DNA from: Castanea sativa
Taxonomy: Eukaryota; Streptophyta; Magnoliopsida; Fagales; Fagaceae
Length of the DNA stretch: 64,000 nt
NCBI RefSeq assembly: GCF_040712315.1
Contig: NC_134013.1
Location: 18,883,001-18,947,000, forward strand
Reading direction: 5' to 3'
The notes under the pieces are model-generated. The model saw only the letters and a program-made list of their open reading frames with translations, did no database searches and had not been told where the DNA came from. A program made the position numbers and the translations under genes. Shown in pieces: positions 58,701-64,000 of the stretch (positions are counted from its first letter, which is position 1; every line of letters starts with the position of its first letter).

Positions 58701-61700
58701 CCCCCCCCCCTGAAAAAAAGGGAAAAAGAATTACTTGATAGAACATTGGGCATGATCATAATGAACAAGTAGTACAAGCAACTCTTCCTTTAAGATGATT
58801 TGTTCTTGATATGATGTGCTAGGACTATAAAGCATAGCCATTCATGTATTTTTTTTTTGGATAAGTAACGTAAAAATATTATTAATAAAAGAAAAAGTGC
58901 CAAACCGAGTACATTGGGATGTACTATGGGGGCACAAATCAGTACAACGGTCAAGAAAAATGGAAAGGGAAGAACAAGAAAAATGAGAAAAGACCACACT
59001 CCATTCAAAGAGAGTGTGCAAGAAAAAAGACTTAATTCCATAGATGTTGACAATGCAATAGTGTAAACATCAGTCAGTTCCCTTCACTTTGTGGGGTTTT
59101 CTTTCCTAATATTTGCCCATGAACACATTCACCAAAAGCACAAACAACAACAATATATAATAATCGACTTGATGATTCAAGATAAATAATTTACTCTAGA
59201 AGTTCTTATGCAAACAAATTCAACAAAAAAAAAAAAAAAATTAGGACTAGTTTATTCCAAGTCGACGTTTAGGCTTGCTTAGAATCAAGCCCAAACAAGA
59301 AAGAGAAGACAAATTCTAAAAATTACTGTTTGGGGTTTCTCAGAATTAATTAAACTTGTCTTCATTAGAGTATAACACTGCAGTTATACAGTAGGACTAA
59401 ATCCTAATCCTAATTGATTTGGGCAATGCTCAATTATTGAATTACAAAAATAGCCTTGACTCTAGGAAATTAAATAAAATACAAATCAACTAATTAGCTA
59501 ATAAAATCCAAGGATGATGTAGGACAAATTGGAGAATTTGTACGTGTGGTTGTGGTGGGTTAAGGTTTTTGGGGGATTTGTGGATTTTGGGGTTTAGAAC
59601 CTTTTAAGAAGGGTCAGGGTTCAAGAGGGAAAAAATACCAAATTGACGTAGGAGACTTGTGCAAGTAGGATTTAGAGTTGTTGAGGAAAGGGCTATGCAG
59701 TGTTGATAGGAAATTGAGGGACATGTGATGAGTTATTTGATGGCTATTTGATACAAGAAAGTATGTGGGGGATTTAGGGTTATGATAGGTAAAAGAAAGG
59801 GCTTGATTTGGGGTTGTTAGAAAGAAGAAAATGAAAGGTTTGTATGGTATTTGGGTCTGTATGAACAGTACCCCGTGAATCTTACCATAAGTAAGGGAAG
59901 AATAAGCGGAGAGAGAGAAAATATCACATGAAGGCCAACATGCCTCAATACTTAAAACACTCAATAATTTTTATTAATCAACTACATCTCTCAAAACACT
60001 CAATCATTTTTATTAATCAACTTTTGAATACATTGAGCACATATGTTTATAAAGACTCTTGTTCTAGTAGTATTAGGACTTCTTTTTTTTTTTTTGATAA
60101 ATAACGTAAGAGTATTATTAATAATAATAAAGGAATTGCCAAGCCGAGTACATTAGGGATGTACTATGGATGCAGAAATCATAAAACAAGAGAACAACGG
60201 TCAAAAAAAATAGGAAAAGAAGAACAGGAAATATGAGAAAAAACCACACTCCATTCGAAGAGAGTGTGTAAGAAAAAAGACTTAATCTCCAACAAAGAAC
60301 ATTTGCAACCCTCAAAACTTCTAGCATTCATTTCTCGCCAAATGCACCAAATCAAGCAGTGAGGTACCAACTTCCAAACATCAATGTGACGATGTCGCGC
60401 AAACGTTCCTTGCCAAGCCTCAAACACCTCAAGAACAGTACGAGGCATAACCCACTGAATACCAAACAAGCAGAAAACCAAAGACCACAGCTCCCAAGCT
60501 ATGGTGCAATGAAGTAGAAGATGGTCCACCGACTCCCCACACCTCTTACACATAAAGCACCAGTCAAGCACAATCACTTGTTTTTTACGAAGGTTGTCTG
60601 TTGTTAAGATCTTACCTAAGGAAGCAGACCAAGAAAAAAAAGCTACCCTTGGAGGAGCCTTCTATTGCCATATCATTTTCCATGGAAAGGAAACAAGATT
60701 ATGAGGGTAGAAGGAACTGTAATAATCTCTAACCTCAAATCGTGTATTCCTTGCAGACTTCCAACAAACCTTATCTGGTCCAAACCCTCTCACTGACGAG
60801 GAGTAGACTAGCCCCATAAACCGATCAAAGGCTTCTTCTTCCCAATCTTGTGGAGGACGACGAAATAGCACATTCCAGTGAAACCTCCCAGCAGACCAAC
60901 CCATAACTTCAGCCACTGAGGAGTCCTTGGACCTACTAAGACAATAAAGCTCCGGAAAGGCCTCTTGGAGAGTACAATCCCCACACCACACATGCTTCCA
61001 AAATTTCACTCTAGTACCTTCCCCCACATCATAAACAAGGAGTTTAGAGAAGTTCAACCAGCCACTTCTAATATATCTCCACAAGCTTACCCCATAAGGG
61101 CTTGTCACCTTCTCCACACAAGTAGTATTAGGACTTCTAGTTTGACTAGTAAACTAAAAACCTAATAAAAGATGAATTTGGACCCAAAGAAAATAAAACC
61201 TAAGATACTTAGGAACCTAGAAAATTCTAGACTCAACTAAAGTACCAAAATACTCCAAATTCGTTGGAATCACAAAAATTATAGATATGCCCAACCACAA
61301 AATTGATGATAACTAATATTTTAACCCTAAAAGACTCGTACTTAGACCTTTAAAACCACATGACTCTTACCTCAATTGGACTTCACATGTGGACCCCATA
61401 AAATGATTCTTGCCAAGAGATAGCTCAATTGACACTTCTGGTATTTCCAAGAGAGACATATAGGGTTCGGATCTCCCCTCTCCCATTGTAATTATCGAAC
61501 CATCAAAATTAATTCTTGAATAGGTGAATTTGCAAAGTAATAGCAAATTAATTGTCTATGGCTGCATCAAAGGACCAATAGTATAAATACAATTGACTTC
61601 TAAAATTATATAAACTTCCCACAAACTCAAACTTTGAAGAATTGAACGAAAAATACTCTTTCACTTGAGACTTGCACCAACTTTTGGAGAACCTTTAGCA

Positions 61701-63752
61701 GTACAAAGAACAAAGAAACTTTGTGTTCCATCATATGGAATGATAGAATTAATGGTTGGAATCAGAGTTTCAAATGATATAGCATTATTTTGATCCACAT
61801 AAAGCATTTCTACTTCATGCACTATGAAGGGCTGATCAATAGGAATCGCCACCTAGAGTTGCTTGACAATTTTTCCAATGGGAAAATTTTATTATCAAAG
61901 CAAATTTGTCTCGATTGGAGTTCAATAGTGCACTTATATAGAGTTTAGACCATGATGAATAAAACTTAATCTGACTTGGAATAATTGAAGTATGAAAAGA
62001 TTAAATAAAATACTAATAATCTAATTAGCTAATCAGACCTAAGATAAAATTCCTTTTGTCTGATATTAAAAATATAATTGGCTTCTAAAATTAAATAGCC
62101 TAAACAAAATATGGTTCCCTGCATCTTGTTCCCTTTTATTAGCCTAGGTGTGTGCCAGGACAATGTAGACAACAGGGAGCTGTGATATCATGCATTAATT
62201 TAGTAAGCTGATCGCGTTAGTGTTTGGTGTGATTATATTGTCTTGACTCTTTGAACTTGTTATTTGACAGTTGCCTAAAACTGAATTTTCTGAATTTGAA
62301 AAACAAAGTTGTCACCACTCACTAGTATCAGGAGAATCTTGTTGGAAAGTAAAACAAATAGGTCACTGACTTCTTTTTATTTCTTATTAAATTAAAAATT
62401 AAATGATGCATGAATGCTGGAGAAAGGATTTGTCTTAGATTTTCTGAAATTTAATGTAGAGTGAATTTGAGTGCATGCCATGGGAAGCAAATTTGTTTCA
62501 TTTTTTCTGGACACTACTTAACAGACCTTTTGTGTACTCGTCATTTTCCTTAATTTGTAGGTGAGGGGACAAATGACCAATCAACTGCTGGTGATGTTGC
62601 TTTGGTGATAGATTGGATACCATCAATGAAGCTCTATTTTATTGACCTTATGGTAGACCATGTGCAGAGAGGCAATAAGGCTGATCATACATTCAATGAG
62701 CAAGCATGGGCTGATATGATAGAATCATTTAATGAAAAATTTGGACTAAAATTTAACAAAAATCTCCTAGAAGATCAGTATACATTCTTGATGAAACAGC
62801 ATGGTGAAATCAGCAATCTTATCAATCATAGTGGTTTTACGTGGGATGAATCTCAACAAATGGTAACAGCTGACAATGATGTCTGGGAAGCTTATGTTAA
62901 GGTGCATCCCTCCCTCTGCTAATATTGTTATTTATTTTATTTACATAATTTGGCTTGTGGTTCATGGCAACTCCAACCCCCCCCCCCCCCCCCCCCCCCA
63001 AAAAAAATGAAAAAAGAGTAAAGGGAAAGTTTAGGATGTGAACTATTTAAGCTTTTCTCTTTTTGTGTGTGTGACAGCCATGCCTTCTGCATTATAGTTT
63101 ATCATGTGAACTTTGTTATGAAATGATGGCAATGCATCCTGCATAATTGTATTGACTGTAGTCTGAATTGTTTGCCAAATATACGGCTTATTGATCCCAT
63201 CGATCCTAAGGTGTTCATGCATGAATTTTGCAGGAATACCCAGATGCTGTTTCATACAGGGATAAAATCTTATGTAGGTATAGAGATCTATGTAAGGTCT
63301 TTGGAAATAAAGTGTCAGGTGAAAGATTCACTAATCACGGTCTGGTTATGGAAGCGGACATAACTGCCCAGGGAATAGAGATGGAGGGAACATCTAGAGA
63401 TCAAGAATTTCCAACGAAGAATACTCATATGTCTGTTGATGAGAGAAAGCGGCCAAGTGAGGCCCCATTGGAATCACAACGTCCTAGAAAGGTACAAAAG
63501 ACTGACAATAGAATGGAAGAAGCTCTTTCCGAGATTGCGGGTGTAGTCAAAAGATTGGTCAATAAGAAAGAGAATAAGAACTGTAAATTGATAGAAAGTG
63601 CAATTGATGCTCTCCAGGCAATACCAGACATAGATGATGAGCTTATGTTGGATGCTTGTGATCTTCTGGAAGATGAGAAAAAGGCAAAAACGTTTTTGGC
63701 ATTGGATATCGCTTTGAGAAGGAAATGGTTACTAAGAAAGCTTCGACAGTAG
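55792..63752 (+). CDS. Four-module Myb/SANT-like domain protein (At2g24960 / LIMYB family)
   Basis: Eight coding exons: 55792-56124, 56203-56353, 56842-57182, 57256-57406, 57874-58214, 58286-58436, 62561-62901 and 63234-63752. They give 775 aa in frame. The protein is four repeats of about 164 residues. Each begins with a Myb/SANT-like domain (Pfam Myb_DNA-bind_3 type; rYWTPxMDxYFIDLMLEQV, NTFNKxAWxDMLxSFNxKFG, GFSWDETQQMVxADDxVWDA; about residues 10-111, 162-275, 326-439, 490-603). A linker like HPDARSYRVKTLPSYHKLC follows. Modules 2-4 start with a 341-nt exon and modules 1-3 end with a 151-nt exon. The C-terminus has a basic stretch (KRPSE...RPRKVQK), a likely nuclear signal, and ends LALDIALRRKWLLRKLRQ. 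Family members bind DNA or ribosomal protein L10 (LIMYB); the role here is unknown. Length and layout match Arabidopsis At2g24960 as I recall it. A transcriptional role is inferred. Intron 6 has been enlarged to 4.1 kb by LINEs. Confidence 0.9.
58697..58710. repeat. Poly-C tract in intron 6
   Basis: A C-rich stretch from about 58687, ccccccacccccccccccccc-like, interrupted by one A and followed by tgaaaaaaag. Simple sequence; length likely polymorphic. Coordinates of the longest run are approximate. Confidence 0.7.
58849..59040 (-). mobile_element. LINE 3'-end fragment in intron 6 of the Myb/SANT gene
   Basis: From the T tract (poly-A on the minus strand) through ggataagtaacgtaaaaata, aaccgagtacattgggatgt and gaccacactccattcaaaga to gacttaattcca, it matches the 3' end of the larger LINE at 60084-61120 (gataaataacgtaagagtat, gccgagtacattagggatgt, accacactccattcgaagag). 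Homology stops after about 190 bp, a severe 5' truncation. No clear TSD. Confidence 0.8.
60084..61120 (-). mobile_element. 5'-truncated LINE (1037 bp) with 18-bp TSD in intron 6
   Basis: A perfect 18-bp duplication agtagtattaggacttct lies at 60066-60083 and 61121-61138. The element ends in a poly-A tail (T tract at 60084-60095 on plus) and is cut at its 5' end. On the minus strand it encodes fragments of ORF2: GTRVKFWKHVWCGDCTLQEA and FPELYCLSRSKDSSVAEVMG (about 60662-61117), then the zinc-binding reverse transcriptase-associated region CMFCKRCG-like (CFMCKRCGESVDHLLLHC, about 60500-60560), then LIWCIWREMNARSFEG. This is the zf-RVT region of plant L1-type LINEs, with a frame break between the two parts. 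It belongs to the same family as 58849-59040. Confidence 0.9.
61418..61512 (+). mobile_element. tRNA-derived SINE (family 2)
   Basis: gagatagctcaattgacact (A-box region), gggttcggatctcccctctc (B-box region), then cattgtaattatcgaaccat and a short A-rich end. Best-preserved family-2 copy in the window. It lies in intron 6 of the Myb/SANT gene, right of the LINE. No exact TSD identified. Confidence 0.65.
61513..62560 (+). other. 3' part of the expanded intron 6
   Basis: Intron sequence between the SINE and the next Myb/SANT exon. A minus-strand 63-residue open frame at 61661-61852 (VHEVEMLYVDQNNAISFETL...) reads protein-like but was not recognised and has no partner exon. It may be part of an old insertion. 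Confidence 0.35.
62977..62999. repeat. Poly-C tract, 23 C, in intron 7
   Basis: A run of 23 C followed by A8, in the intron between the last two coding exons. The longest C homopolymer in the window. Confidence 0.95.
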
Positions 63753-64000
63753 TATTGTAGTGGCCCTGGTTTTTTGAGTGTTGCATACAATTGTCTCATT
63801 TGAGAAATTATTTTTTATTACTAGCTTAGATACTGTAATTTGTAAATATATCTGTTCAGGCCTCATTTTTCTGGCCACGTGGCAGCTCCCCAAATCCCCA
63901 CAAAAAACTCTATTGTAGCAAGGCTAAAATGAATGGACTTAATATATATTAAAGAAAAAACAATGGCCTCAAAGTCCAAAAAGAAAAAGGAAAGCCCAAG
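63753..64000 (+). other. 3' flank of the Myb/SANT gene with a G-box palindrome
   Basis: Contains the probable 3'UTR start and, at 63874-63883, the perfect palindrome gccacgtggc with a CACGTG G-box core. Whether it belongs to a following gene's promoter cannot be told from this window. Confidence 0.4.

Noticed and set aside
59614..59964. 116-residue minus-strand frame in intron 6 of the Myb/SANT gene
   Set aside because: Phe/Ser/Tyr-rich translation of A/G-rich DNA, no family resemblance, no supporting signals.
61661..61852. 63-residue minus-strand frame IDQPFIVHEVEMLYVDQNN...
   Set aside because: Reads protein-like, but I could not recognise it, and no continuing exon was found.
1..64000. 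CRISPR arrays, bacterial operons or defence systems
   Set aside because: No regularly spaced short repeats and no prokaryotic gene organisation; all genes are eukaryotic plant types.

Overview
The window is nuclear DNA of a woody-type eudicot plant. It is AT-rich, its genes have GT-AG introns, and the gene families are plant ones (an L-type lectin receptor kinase, a plant folate-biopterin transporter, an At2g24960-type Myb/SANT protein). Between the genes lie relics of nearly every plant transposon class. The repeat families look Fagales-like (oak or beech relatives) to me, but that is an impression from memory and was not tested. I found no prokaryotic, organellar or viral genome segment and no CRISPR array.

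Genes, left to right. A USP22/UBP22-type SAGA deubiquitinase lies at 6099-9109 (+, 3 exons, 561 aa). A short TFIIS-type elongation factor lies at 14219-14929 (+); its 5' end holds an in-frame stop that a 60-nt intron could remove. A folate-biopterin transporter lies at 31420-36106 (+, 5 exons, 498 aa). An L-type lectin receptor kinase with an unusual lectin domain lies at 37528-39414 (-, one exon, 628 aa). A protein with four Myb/SANT-like domains, built from four repeated exon pairs, lies at 55792-63752 (+, 8 coding exons, 775 aa), with a probable 5'UTR exon 5.7 kb upstream.

The rest is mostly mobile DNA, and many insertions can be delimited to the base by target-site duplications (TSDs). 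They include several tRNA-derived SINE families, two solo LTRs with perfect 5-bp TSDs, and a 2037-bp Helitron-like element whose empty site survives in a neighbouring tandem repeat unit. There are also two 5'-truncated LINEs with 11- and 18-bp TSDs, a decayed Ty1-copia element in the 5'UTR intron of the Myb/SANT gene, hAT-type and PIF/Harbinger-type MITEs, and several nested insertions. From 19.8 to 30.7 kb the sequence is almost entirely stacked insertions.

The genes do not form a pathway or cluster; they are ordinary, independently transcribed plant loci. Nothing here amounts to a new multi-gene system. The observations most worth following are the four-module exon duplication, the Helitron with its paralogous empty site, the ambiguous TFIIS 5' end, the lectin domain lacking canonical metal-binding residues, and a sequence block shared by four LTR-like repeats.
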